Shown here one piece after another: positions 9,818 to 20,000 of a stretch of DNA of 64,000 bases. This DNA is from Maribacter sp. MJ134 (GTDB lineage Bacteria > Bacteroidota > Bacteroidia > Flavobacteriales > Flavobacteriaceae): positions 2,232,001-2,296,000 of the forward strand of contig NZ_CP034570.1 in NCBI RefSeq assembly GCF_003970695.1, read 5' to 3'. The notes under the pieces were generated by a model. It did not search any database and was not told where the DNA came from. It worked only from the letters and a program-made list of their open reading frames with translations. Each line of letters opens with the position of its first letter. The first letter of the stretch is position 1. The translations under genes and the position numbers were made by a program.

Positions 9818-11647
9818 TCAATGATTCAATTCCTCCTCATCGTTCTGTAGGGGAATATGCTGTGGTACAAAATCCTGTCCTGGGATAATGTACTCACCTT
9901 TCTCATCTACTTTACTATAATCATAAGCCCAACGGTGCACGTGGGGAATAGCACCAGGCCAGTTGCCGTGAAAATGCTCTTGTGGTGTTGTCCACTCGAG
10001 CGTATTTGATTTCCATGGGTTCTGAGGTCCCTTTTTACCATAGAACATACTGTACACAAAATTGGCCACAAATACCAATTGAGCCGCTCCGGCAATAAGC
10101 GCAAATACCGTCATTAAAATTTGAACGTCTGCCAGCTCATCGAACATTGGAAAAGCAGTGTTTTCATAGTATCTTCTAGGTACGCCTGCCATACCGACAA
10201 AGTGCATCGGGAAGAATACACCGTAAGCACAAATGGCCGTTACCCAAAAATGCACGTATCCTAGATTCTTGTTCATCATTCTACCTTCGAACATCTTAGG
10301 GAACCAGTGATACACCCCTGCGAAAAGACCGTATAATGCAGATATCCCCATTACCAAGTGAAAGTGTGCTACCACAAAATAGGTGTCATGTACGTTGATG
10401 TCCAACGTACTATCACCTAAAATGATACCTGTAAGGCCACCAGTAATAAAAGTTGATACCAGTCCTATTGAAAATAACATTGCCGGATTCAACTGCAAGT
10501 TACCTTTCCATAGGGTTGTAATATAATTGAATGCCTTTACCGCTGACGGTATGGCAATTAACAATGTTGTAAAAGTAAATACGGAACCTAAGAACGGATT
10601 CATCCCTGAAATGAACATATGGTGACCCCAAACAATCGTAGATAAGAACGCAATGGCCAAAATAGAGGCGACCATAGCACGATAACCGAAAATAGGCTTA
10701 CGAGCATTGGTGGACATTACTTCTGAGGTGATTCCTAATGCGGGCAATAGAACAATATAAACCTCTGGGTGACCCAAGAACCAAAATAGGTGTTCGAATA
10801 AAACTGGCGAACCACCTTGATAATGTAGCACTTCACCCTGAATAAAAATATCCGAAAGGAAGAAAGAAGTACCAAAACTTCTATCCATTATTAATAGCAA
10901 TGCTGCAGATAATAAAACAGGGAACGATATGATACCGATAATAGCGGTTACAAAAAATGCCCATATCGTCAAAGGTAATCTTGTCATGGACATACCTTTA
11001 GTTCTAAGGTTGATGACCGTTACCACGTAGTTCAATGAACCCAATAAGGAAGAGGCGATAAAAATTGCCATGGACACTAACCATAACGTCATACCCATAC
11101 CAGAACCTGGCTGTGCCATAGGTAGCGAACTTAATGGGGGATAGATGGTCCATCCCGCAGCCGCTGGTCCCGCTTCTACAAATAGTGAGATTACCATGAT
11201 TACACTCGATACAAAGAATAACCAGAAGGAAACCATATTCAAAAAGCCAGACGCCATATCACGTGCGCCTATCTGCAATGGGATCAATAAGTTACTGAAT
11301 GTACCACTAAGACCTGCGGTTAGAACGAAGAATACCATGATGGTTCCATGCATCGTAATCAATGCCAAATAAACGTCGGCATCCATTACCCCATCTGGGG
11401 CCCATTTACCAAGAAAAGTATCAAAAACTAAAAATGACTCTCCTGGCCATGCCAATTGCATTCTAAATAATAACGACATTGCAATGCCAATAAAACCCAT
11501 TACCAAAACACCTGTAATGAGGTATTGCTTGGCAATCATTTTATGATCCTGACTAAAGATATATTTTGTTACAAAAGTCTCTTTGTGATGATGATGTCCA
11601 TGATCGTCATGTGCATTTTCATCTACATGTGCTGTTACTGCTGACAT
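9818..11647 (-). CDS. ctaD: Cytochrome c oxidase subunit I
   Basis: Catalytic subunit of an aa3-type terminal oxidase: reduces O2 to water and pumps protons across the inner membrane. The 609 residues carry about 12 membrane helices. Metal ligands are visible: ITMHGTIMVFF (haem a His), FLGHPEVYIVLLP (CuB His and the cross-linked Tyr), WGHHMFISGM (two CuB His) and VHDTYFVVAHFHLVMG (haem a3 and haem a His). The N-terminus before the first helix is His-rich (HDDHGHHHHKE). It is the last gene of the actABCDEF-ctaCD operon; subunits III and IV are not in the window and must lie elsewhere. Confidence 0.97.
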   Translation of the reverse strand: MSAVTAHVDENAHDDHGHHHHKETFVTKYIFSQDHKMIAKQYLITGVLVMGFIGIAMSLLFRMQLAWPGESFLVFDTFLGKWAPDGVMDADVYLALITMHGTIMVFFVLTAGLSGTFSNLLIPLQIGARDMASGFLNMVSFWLFFVSSVIMVISLFVEAGPAAAGWTIYPPLSSLPMAQPGSGMGMTLWLVSMAIFIASSLLGSLNYVVTVINLRTKGMSMTRLPLTIWAFFVTAIIGIISFPVLLSAALLLIMDRSFGTSFFLSDIFIQGEVLHYQGGSPVLFEHLFWFLGHPEVYIVLLPALGITSEVMSTNARKPIFGYRAMVASILAIAFLSTIVWGHHMFISGMNPFLGSVFTFTTLLIAIPSAVKAFNYITTLWKGNLQLNPAMLFSIGLVSTFITGGLTGIILGDSTLDINVHDTYFVVAHFHLVMGISALYGLFAGVYHWFPKMFEGRMMNKNLGYVHFWVTAICAYGVFFPMHFVGMAGVPRRYYENTAFPMFDELADVQILMTVFALIAGAAQLVFVANFVYSMFYGKKGPQNPWKSNTLEWTTPQEHFHGNWPGAIPHVHRWAYDYSKVDEKGEYIIPGQDFVPQHIPLQNDEEELNH

Positions 11648-11707
11648 AATCGAATTCTTTTTTTATTAATTTTCTTTTTCTAGCCTACTTCTAAAACCTA
11701 AATCGAA

Positions 11708-12811
11708 CTATTGTCCTACTGAAACACCCTCTACGGTATTGAAAGCAGGATTAGTTTCATCTTTAAGTACGGTCTCCGCAAATGTTTTTTGCTGCTTCAT
11801 CCATTCATTATACTCCTCTTCCGTCTCTACAATTATCTTCATTTGCATGTTGTAATGGGACTTCCCGCAAATTTTATTACATAGTAAAATATAATCAAAT
11901 TCCCATGGGTCTAAAACTTCATCACCACTTGCAGATTTCTCTGCCCTAATTTTATTTGTGCGCTTTACCTTATCTACAACATCAGGATTCATTCTCATTT
12001 CCTCCGTCGTATAAATGGGTGTAAACGAAAACTCCGTAATCATACCAGGAACGCAGTTCATCTGTGCTCTAAAGTGCGGCATGTAGGCTGAATGCAAAAC
12101 GTCTTGAGAACGCATCTTAAAGTTCACTTTTCTACCGACTGGCAAATGCAATTCTTTAACAATAACATCATCGGCGGCATAAGAATCAGCTTCATCCAAT
12201 CCCATGACGTTGGCACGATCTATATCTATCATCCGAACATTAGCTCCCCCGAGAACGTTATCCGCCCCTCCATATCTGGCCGTCCAATTGAATTGTTGTG
12301 CGTACAGCTCAACGATAAGAGGGTCATCCTCATCATTAACATCCATAATATTCGTCCACGTATATAAGCCCCATAAAATAAGACCTGCCAAGACGATTAC
12401 CGGTATAATGGTCCAAATAAATTCCAAGCGATCATTATCAGCATAAAACAATGCCTTCTTACCTTTCTCGCCTCTGTACTTATAACCAAAATAGTGAAGT
12501 AACGCCTGTGTGATAGTCTGTACGATGAAGATGATAATAAAAGACACCAGCATCAGATAATCATATTCCCCTCCGTGTTCAGAAGCGGCCTCAGGAAGCA
12601 AGAACTTAGAATATTTCCAGAAACTGAATATGGTAATTCCGTAAATGAAAATCAAAAAAGCGAACAATAGATAACCATTATTTTTGTTATCCGAATCGTT
12701 TGCTATTTCCTGATTATCAGTTTTAAGCTGAGATAATTCAAATATCTTGGTCATTTGCCAGATGGCAATTGCCACGAGAACTAAAACTGCTAAAGTTAAT
12801 AATGTAGTCAT
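11708..12811 (-). CDS. ctaC: Cytochrome c oxidase subunit II
   Basis: Receives electrons through the dinuclear CuA centre. The 367-residue protein has four predicted membrane segments: two in an N-terminal part (residues about 1-70, the first starting at the initiator) and the usual two around residues 85-105 and 130-155, so it is longer at the N-terminus than typical subunit II. In the cupredoxin domain the CuA ligands are seen as the distal His in LHSAYMPHFRAQ and CNKICGKSHYNM (two Cys, His and Met). There is no fused cytochrome c domain, so it is aa3 rather than caa3. It lies 31 bp after actF and 60 bp before ctaD in the same transcript, which fits the known ACIII-aa3 supercomplex of flavobacteria. 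Confidence 0.95.
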   Translation of the reverse strand: MTTLLTLAVLVLVAIAIWQMTKIFELSQLKTDNQEIANDSDNKNNGYLLFAFLIFIYGITIFSFWKYSKFLLPEAASEHGGEYDYLMLVSFIIIFIVQTITQALLHYFGYKYRGEKGKKALFYADNDRLEFIWTIIPVIVLAGLILWGLYTWTNIMDVNDEDDPLIVELYAQQFNWTARYGGADNVLGGANVRMIDIDRANVMGLDEADSYAADDVIVKELHLPVGRKVNFKMRSQDVLHSAYMPHFRAQMNCVPGMITEFSFTPIYTTEEMRMNPDVVDKVKRTNKIRAEKSASGDEVLDPWEFDYILLCNKICGKSHYNMQMKIIVETEEEYNEWMKQQKTFAETVLKDETNPAFNTVEGVSVGQ

Positions 12812-12842
12812 TGTATGATTTAATATTATACCTTAAAACTTA

Positions 12843-14177
12843 CTAATAATGAAAGTGTCTACTTTCTTCAATAAATGGGTTTCTTTTGGGTTGCAAAGGC
12901 GCAGTTGAAAGCGCTCTGAAAATCCAAAAAATAAAGAATCCGGCAAAGAACAATATGGAACTTATCTCCGGTATTCCAATATACCATTGGTCACCCACTG
13001 TAGCAGGCATAATTGCATTAAAGATGTCCATATAATGACCCGCCAGTATTACCACTCCTGCCATTACTACAAACCAGTTGACACGTTTATAGTCACTGTT
13101 CATCAATAAGAGCACAGGGAATAAGAAATTCATCGCCACCATACCAAAAAACGGTAACTTATAGTCTTCTATTCTAGTCACGTAATATGTTACTTCCTCA
13201 GGAATGTTAGAGTACCATATAAGCATGAACTGGGAAAACCATAAATAGGTCCAAAATATACTTATACCGAACATGAACTTAGCCAAATCATGAATATGAC
13301 TGTCATTTACTTCCTTTAAAAGACCTTTAGATTTTAGGTAGATAGTAACCATAGCGATAACCGTAATACCAGAAACAAACATACTTGCGAAAATATACCA
13401 TCCAAAAAGGGTGCTGAACCAGTGTGGGTCTACACTCATGATCCAATCCCATGACATAATGGATTCTGAAATTAGATAGAATACTAAAAAGGCCGCGGAT
13501 ATTCTAAAGTTCAATTTAAAGTTAGAATTATCATCCGACTCGTCTTGTTGTAAAGACAATTTTCTAGAGTACTCACGATATGCTATCCAACCACCCAAAA
13601 ATACCGCAGCTCTAATCAAGAAAAACGTAGGATTCAAGTATCCGGATTTACCTTGCAATAATGCATCATGCGCTACCACATCTGCATCCATCCAAACGAA
13701 TAAATGGTTCATATGAAGTACGGACAGCAATAGTATAACGAAAACAACAATTCCTCCAGGTACCAAATAAGCCGTTATACCTTCCATAACCCTAAACAAT
13801 AAAGGAGACCAACCCGCTTGCGCGGCACGTTGTATGGCGTAAAATGCCAGAACACCCAAGGAAATCATCATAAAAAAGAATGCCGCAACATACAATGCCG
13901 CCCAAGGCTTATTCTGCAACTGGTGCAGTAAATGTTCATCATGTGATGCTCCATGTTCCTCTCCGTGAGCTTCAGCCTCCCCGTGGTCATCTGCAACCAT
14001 TGGATGCGCCGCTTCTTCCGCATGATCTCCTCCGTGACCATCATCATGGCTGGCTACCATAGCTTTTGCTTCCTCAACGGTACCAGGTGCCATAACAAAC
14101 CCGCCAATTATTCCAACAAGTCCTACGGCCATTAATACAATGGAAGCAATCTTAAGTCTATTTGAAAACGTATACAT
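12843..14177 (-). CDS. actF: Alternative complex III subunit ActF (membrane protein)
   Basis: Integral membrane subunit of the quinol:cytochrome c oxidoreductase ACIII; a shorter relative of the ActC (NrfD-like) fold. The 444 residues have about 10 membrane helices. After helix 1 comes a 42-residue loop (about 44-85) with ten His and many Asp/Glu (for example HDDGHGGDHAEEAAH), possibly metal-binding or simply low-complexity. The helix containing WDWIMSVDPHWFST is typical of ActF. The spacing to actE is 16 bp and to ctaC 31 bp. Start chosen at 14177 because the first helix follows directly (MYTFSNRLKIASIVLM). Confidence 0.93.
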   Translation of the reverse strand: MYTFSNRLKIASIVLMAVGLVGIIGGFVMAPGTVEEAKAMVASHDDGHGGDHAEEAAHPMVADDHGEAEAHGEEHGASHDEHLLHQLQNKPWAALYVAAFFFMMISLGVLAFYAIQRAAQAGWSPLLFRVMEGITAYLVPGGIVVFVILLLSVLHMNHLFVWMDADVVAHDALLQGKSGYLNPTFFLIRAAVFLGGWIAYREYSRKLSLQQDESDDNSNFKLNFRISAAFLVFYLISESIMSWDWIMSVDPHWFSTLFGWYIFASMFVSGITVIAMVTIYLKSKGLLKEVNDSHIHDLAKFMFGISIFWTYLWFSQFMLIWYSNIPEEVTYYVTRIEDYKLPFFGMVAMNFLFPVLLLMNSDYKRVNWFVVMAGVVILAGHYMDIFNAIMPATVGDQWYIGIPEISSILFFAGFFIFWIFRALSTAPLQPKRNPFIEESRHFHY

Positions 14178-14193
14178 AGTATGGTTTTACCTA

Positions 14194-14754
14194 TTATTTG
14201 GTTAAATCTTGTTTCAATTTCATCACGTACTCAGAAACCTGCCACATCTCGGTCGTATTCATCTGAGAAGCATACGACCCCATAGAGTTCAATCCGTATT
14301 GCATGGTATGATACGTAGTCCCGACGGTAATATTTCTAGCAGCATCGTCATAGCTTGGAACTCCTAAAATCTTTTCTCGTTTCACTAAAGTACCTTGTCC
14401 TTTTCCTTTATCACCATGGCAAATAGCACAGTAAATCGTATACAATTGTCCACCTACGGCCAAATTTTCCTCAGTATTCAAAGAATCTAACGGACTTTCA
14501 TTTAATCTAGCAATTTCTTTACCCTCCGGACTATTAGGAATATCGTACGGCAGCCAACCTCTATTTATAGTGTTTGCCGGGGGAAGCATAGCTTCAGAAC
14601 CATTAGGCAAAAAGTCTACTTCCTCATAAGTTTCATAACCTACAGGTTCGTACATATTGGGCATATATTGGTAATTCGGCTTACTATCGTCCTGACATGC
14701 TATAAAAGCGAACATCAAACCTATTACTAATCCTATTTTCTTAAAACTGTTCAT
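14194..14754 (-). CDS. actE: Alternative complex III subunit ActE, monohaem cytochrome c lipoprotein
   Basis: A 186-residue periplasmic cytochrome c anchored as a lipoprotein: signal sequence ending FAFIAC with the lipidated Cys20. One haem site CAICH (residues 109-113) is followed by GDKGKGQG, and candidate axial methionines lie in YHTMQYGLNSMGSY. It passes electrons from the ActA haems toward the oxidase. It starts 2 bp after the actD stop, so the two are co-translated. Confidence 0.94.
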   Translation of the reverse strand: MNSFKKIGLVIGLMFAFIACQDDSKPNYQYMPNMYEPVGYETYEEVDFLPNGSEAMLPPANTINRGWLPYDIPNSPEGKEIARLNESPLDSLNTEENLAVGGQLYTIYCAICHGDKGKGQGTLVKREKILGVPSYDDAARNITVGTTYHTMQYGLNSMGSYASQMNTTEMWQVSEYVMKLKQDLTK

Positions 14755-14756
14755 AT

Positions 14757-15287
14757 TTAATGACTGTTTTTCTCTGATATATTAATTTCTACTGCTCCAG
14801 TATCTGCCAACAAATCTTTTAATTCCTGTTCGTTACCATGAATTTCAATTTCCATTAAGAAATGGTCATCCGTAGTTCTAACATCTGGATTTTCGGCTTT
14901 TTTAAACGGCCACAACCTACTTCTAAGGTAAAAGGTTATTACCATAAGGTGTGCCGCAAAGAAAACCGTAAGCTCAAACATGATTGGCACAAATGCCGGC
15001 ATATTCTCCAAGTAGCTGAAACTTGGCTTACCACCAATATCCTGTGGCCAATCCTTTATCATAATGAAATTCATCATTAGTATCGCCACTGTTAAGCCCA
15101 CACAACCATACAAGAAAGATGTTATCGCTATTCTTGTAGGAGCTAACCCCATAGCTTTGTCCAGACCATGTACTGGAAACGGACAATAGACCTCTTCTAT
15201 ATGATGCTTGGCCGCCTTCACCTTCTTAACAGCGTGCATCAGCACGTCGTCATCGTTGTAAAATGCCTGTATAACCTTTGATGCCAT
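14757..15287 (-). CDS. actD: Alternative complex III subunit ActD (DUF3341)
   Basis: A 176-residue membrane subunit with two helices (about residues 57-80 and 98-122) and cytoplasmic ends. The N-terminal part has the DUF3341 landmarks HHIEEVYCPFPVHGLDKAMG and the C-terminus is a small globular tail (FLMEIEIHGNEQE). In ACIII it bridges ActC and ActF; no cofactor. It starts 3 bp from the actC stop. Confidence 0.94.
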   Translation of the reverse strand: MASKVIQAFYNDDDVLMHAVKKVKAAKHHIEEVYCPFPVHGLDKAMGLAPTRIAITSFLYGCVGLTVAILMMNFIMIKDWPQDIGGKPSFSYLENMPAFVPIMFELTVFFAAHLMVITFYLRSRLWPFKKAENPDVRTTDDHFLMEIEIHGNEQELKDLLADTGAVEINISEKNSH

Positions 15288-15290
15288 AGC

Positions 15291-17033
15291 CTACTTTTTG
15301 TTATTTAATACTTTTGCCTGTCCGGCCCAATCATCTCTCTGTGCCCTTCCTGGGAAAGATCCGGTAATTGAATCTAACAAATCATATTCCTTTGCCGTCA
15401 TCCTTGCAACTTGTGCAAAAGTGAAAATCCCGATTTCATTCAATGTCGCTTCCATTTGAGGACCGATGCCCTTTACTTTTTTAAGATCGTCAGCAGTTTC
15501 TTTCGTCGAGTCAAATGTTCCAATAGAACTTAACAACTCCGTTACTCCGACTTTATCCCCTTCCTTGGGAACAACCTCTCCCATCAACACATCCTGAGTA
15601 ACACGCTCTTTAATTATCGCTTTTGATGTTGGAATTTCATATAACGGCTTACCTGCATCCCTTAATGCCTTATACTTTCCTCCAGAGGATTTCAGTATTG
15701 ATTTAACTTCTGCCTGCGCAATAACAGGAAAGGTTCTTGAATACAATAAGAAGAGTACAAAAAAGAATCCTATAGTTCCAATAAAGATTCCGATATCTAC
15801 GAATGTTGGGGAGAACATTGTCCATGAAGATGGTAAATAATCCCTATGAAGTGATGTTACGATAATTACAAAACGCTCAAACCACATTCCTATATTTACT
15901 ACGATAGAAATAAAGAAGGAAAACATGATGCTGGTACGTAGCTTCTTGAACCACATGAACTGTGGCGAAAATACATTACAAGTCATCATAGCCCAATATG
16001 CCCACCAGTAAGGACCTGTAGCTCTGTTCAAAAATGCGTACTGCTCGTACTCTACTCCGGAGTACCACGCCATGAACAATTCCGTAATGTACGCACAACC
16101 TACGATAGAACCCGTAATCATGATTACGATGTTCATTAATTCAATATGCTGTACCGTAATGTAAGCTTCTAGACTACACACCTTTCTCATTATAATGAGA
16201 AGCGTATTTACCATCGCAAAACCTGAAAAGATAGCACCTGCCACGAAGTAAGGAGGGAAAATTGTAGTATGCCATCCCGGTATTACCGAAGTAGCAAAGT
16301 CAAACGATACAATAGTGTGTACAGAAAGTACCAGAGGAGTGGCCAAACCAGCCAAAACTAAGGACACCTCTTCAAAACGTTGCCAATCTTTGGCTCTTCC
16401 GCTCCAACCGAAACTTAATATTCCATATATTTTCTTCTGGAAAGGCAAAACGGCCCTATCACGAATCATTGCAAAGTCAGGTAGCAAACCTGTCCACCAA
16501 AAGACCAGTGACACCGACAAATATGTTGATATCGCAAATACATCCCAAAGCAATGGTGAATTAAAGTTTACCCATAACGAACCAAATTGATTGGGAATGG
16601 GCAATACCCAATAGGCCAACCAAGGTCTACCCATGTGTATGATAGGAAACAACCCGGCCTGTATTACGGAAAAGATGGTCATCGCTTCTGCAGAACGGTT
16701 AATAGCCATTCTCCATTTCTGACGGAATAACAGTAATACCGCAGAAATCAAGGTTCCGGCGTGACCGATACCTACCCACCAAACAAAGTTGGTAATATCC
16801 CAAGCCCAGTTAACAGTTTTATTAAGACCCCAAGTACCGATACCTGTGGAAATCGTATAAATTATACAACCTACTCCCCATAAAAAAGCGACCAAAGCAA
16901 TGGAAAAAACTATCCACCAATGCTTATTGGCTCTTCCTTCAACAGGGGCGGCAATATCCACGGTTACATCGTGGTAGCCTTTGTTTCCGACTACTAAGGG
17001 TTTTCTTATAGGAGCTTCGTAATGCGACGCCAT
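15291..17033 (-). CDS. actC: Alternative complex III subunit ActC (NrfD-like) with a C-terminal helix-hairpin-helix tail
   Basis: Main quinol-oxidising membrane subunit of ACIII, related to NrfD/PsrC. About 10 membrane helices fill residues 35-450. Typical stretches are WWVGIGHAGTLISA, GRPWLAYW and the helix with YITELFMAWYSG. The protein then continues for about 130 residues; the last 68 (513-580) form a helix-hairpin-helix-like module with DDLKKVKGIGPQMEATL, FTFAQVARM and DDWAGQAK. This module is not part of the membrane fold and closely resembles the C-terminal extension of ribosomal protein S2 at 43808-44053 in this window. The subunit identity is firm; the role of the tail is unknown. 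Confidence 0.95.
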   Translation of the reverse strand: MASHYEAPIRKPLVVGNKGYHDVTVDIAAPVEGRANKHWWIVFSIALVAFLWGVGCIIYTISTGIGTWGLNKTVNWAWDITNFVWWVGIGHAGTLISAVLLLFRQKWRMAINRSAEAMTIFSVIQAGLFPIIHMGRPWLAYWVLPIPNQFGSLWVNFNSPLLWDVFAISTYLSVSLVFWWTGLLPDFAMIRDRAVLPFQKKIYGILSFGWSGRAKDWQRFEEVSLVLAGLATPLVLSVHTIVSFDFATSVIPGWHTTIFPPYFVAGAIFSGFAMVNTLLIIMRKVCSLEAYITVQHIELMNIVIMITGSIVGCAYITELFMAWYSGVEYEQYAFLNRATGPYWWAYWAMMTCNVFSPQFMWFKKLRTSIMFSFFISIVVNIGMWFERFVIIVTSLHRDYLPSSWTMFSPTFVDIGIFIGTIGFFFVLFLLYSRTFPVIAQAEVKSILKSSGGKYKALRDAGKPLYEIPTSKAIIKERVTQDVLMGEVVPKEGDKVGVTELLSSIGTFDSTKETADDLKKVKGIGPQMEATLNEIGIFTFAQVARMTAKEYDLLDSITGSFPGRAQRDDWAGQAKVLNNKK

Positions 17034-17064
17034 AGAATTCTGTTATAATTACTTTCTAGTATTG

Positions 17065-20000
17065 TTATGCTTCGTTGGTATTCCTAACCTTAACATGATA
17101 GAATACATTCGGTTGTGTTCCCACGTGCTCCAATAAATGGTACATACGGTCACTTTCTTTCAATTCGGCAACTTTACTCTTATCATCGTTTATATCTCCA
17201 AAGACAATTGCTCCGTTACCACAGGCAGATGAACATGCCGTTTGGAATTCTCCATCCTCTATTACCCTTCCATCTCTTTTGGCATCTAAAATGGTCTTTT
17301 GTGTTTTTTGAATACACATGGAACATTTCTCAATAACACCTCTAGAACGAACATTAACATCTGGGTTCAATACCATTTTACCCAAATCATTGTTCATATG
17401 GAAATCGAACTCATCGTTATTGTTATATAGGAACCAGTTAAAACGCCTTACTTTATAAGGGCAGTTGTTTGCACAATACCTTGTACCCACACATCTGTTG
17501 TATGCCATTTGATTCTGACCCTGACGACCGTGAGAAGTTGCCGCAACAGGACAAACAGTTTCACATGGAGCGTGGTTACAGTGTTGACACATTACGGGCT
17601 GAAAAGCAACCTGCGGATTAGCCGAAGGATCTTCCAACTCTCCAAATCCTCCTAAAGAACCGTTATCGCCAGACAATCCATCAAATCCGTTTTTCTTAGC
17701 ATCATCTTGCTCAAACGTCTCTTCTGAAGAGTAGTACCTGTCGATACGCAACCAATGCATATCCCTTGACTTCCGTACTTCCTGCTTACCAACTACAGGA
17801 ACGTTGTTCTCTGCGTGACAAGCGATAACACAAGCCCCACATCCCGTACAAGCATTTAAATCGATAGACATATTAAAGTGATGCCCGATGGAACGGTCAA
17901 AACTATCCCATAAATCTACGGAAGTTGCCGGTACCTCTTGATGGTTTAAAGACACTTGGGGAACATGATTCCATTCCGCATGGTCTTTAGTATTGAATAT
18001 TTCCAAGGTCGTTTCCTTGATAATATCACCTCTACCCATAAGGGTTTTATGCAATTGTATACATGCAAACTCGTGGTCGTCCACACCAGTAACCTTTTCA
18101 ATCTTAACAGACTGATTAGCACTGAAGCCATCGTACAATGCAAAGGCATTAACACCTGTTTGCATTTCCTCCTTCATACCTACCTTCTTTCCATAGCCAA
18201 AAGAAAGCCCTGCGGTTCCTTTTGCTTGGCCCGGTTGCACCACCACTGGCACTTTGTTCAATGTTGCTCCGCCTACAGTAATATTAACGTAACTACCATT
18301 CATACCACCATTTGCAACGTTAACGTTCTCTAGTCCCATTGCTTCTGCATCGGCTTTGGAAACGGTTACGTAATTATCCCAAGAAACTCTGGTAATCGGA
18401 TCAGGGAACTCCTGCAACCATGGATTATTAGCCTGCTGACCGTCACCCATACCCACCTTAGAATAAAGCGTTAGCTCCATTCCTTCTCCGGTAGCATTTG
18501 CAAGGCTGCGCAAAGCGGAAGCAATTGGCAGCGCGGAAACCGTTTCAGCATTTTCAACATCCTCGCTTTCGGTAACCGTGCTCTCTGCATCGACCATCAT
18601 AGTCGAAGCACTGAAAACACCATCCTGAAGCTTTTGACTCCATTCGGAAGTTCCTAAGATACCTCCCGTCCAAGTTTCCTTTATATAATCATAATATGTT
18701 TTATCACTACCTAACCAACCTAAAACAGCCGACTGAAATTGCTTGGTATCAAACAACTCCTGTATCGTAGGTTGCATCAAACTATAATGACCTTTCTTCA
18801 TTTCAACATCACCCCAAGATTCGAGGTAATGGTTGGAAGCTGCAACATACTGCACCGCCTCTGTAGTTTCATTCCAATTGGTTGAAAAAGCGACGGTCAA
18901 ATCTACCTTTTCAAGACCTTCTTTAAAATCAGCGGCATTGGGCAACGAATACATAGGATTAACACCATCCATAATCAAAGCTCCAACTCTACCTGACTTC
19001 ATATCGGCAATTAAAGCGTTCAGCGCCTTTACACTCCCCTGTCTAACCAATCTCGGGGCAACAGCGTCAAAAGCCTTACTACCCAACATTTCATTTATGG
19101 CCAAAACAACGGTTTGCGCATTTACATCATCCAAACCAGTTACAACTACTGCGTTAGCGCCCGCCTTTCTGATTTCTCCTGCTATCTGATCAACAACAGC
19201 ATCATACTCGGAGGTATTACCACCAACAGAGGTTCCGTTGAGCTTTCCGTATAATTTGGCAAGAACAACTTTCTGAGCCGAAGGCGTTAAAGGAATCCTT
19301 TTATCAGCGTTGGCACCCGTCAAAGACATATTCGCCTCTAATTGTACGTGCCTGGACATCTTACCCTTCTTAGGAACTCTACCCTTGGAATATGTACCAT
19401 CATATCCACCACCTTGCCAATCGGACAAGAAATCCGCACCAAAAGAAACAATCAATCCAGCCTTTTCGAAATCGTAATCGGCCAGAGCGCGTTCCCCATA
19501 TTTATTTTCAAAAGCAGTTAAAGCCGCATCCTCGGATATGGCATCATAAGTTACGTGATGCACATTTTCGTTAGCAGTTTTCAAATCACTCATCAATCTG
19601 TCCGTAGAAGGACTTGCGTATGTCTGTGTTAAAAAGGCAATCTTTTTAGAAGACCCTTTTAAACTTCCCATCTTTGCTTTAACGGCAGCGTTTAACGCAT
19701 CCCATTCAACAGGCTCCCCATTAGCCAGGGGGCCTTGCAATCTTGTACTATCATATAAAGAAAGAACAGACGCCTGCACTCTTGCATTAGCTGCGCCTCC
19801 AACCTTTGCCAAGGTATTGTTCTCTACCTTGATAGGACGCCCTTCTCGAGTTTTTATTAAAATACTGGCAAAATCAAAACCATTGGCAATCGAGGTTGCA
19901 TAGTAATTGGCAACACCGGGCACAATGTTTTCTGGCTGTACCACATAAGGTATCGACTTAATGACCGGCCCCTCGCATGCCGCCAAAGAAGCTGCAGCTG

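Noticed and set aside
17956..18333. A 125-codon plus-strand frame opposite actB
   Set aside because: Antisense to a well-conserved coding region, no start signal or recognisable protein features.
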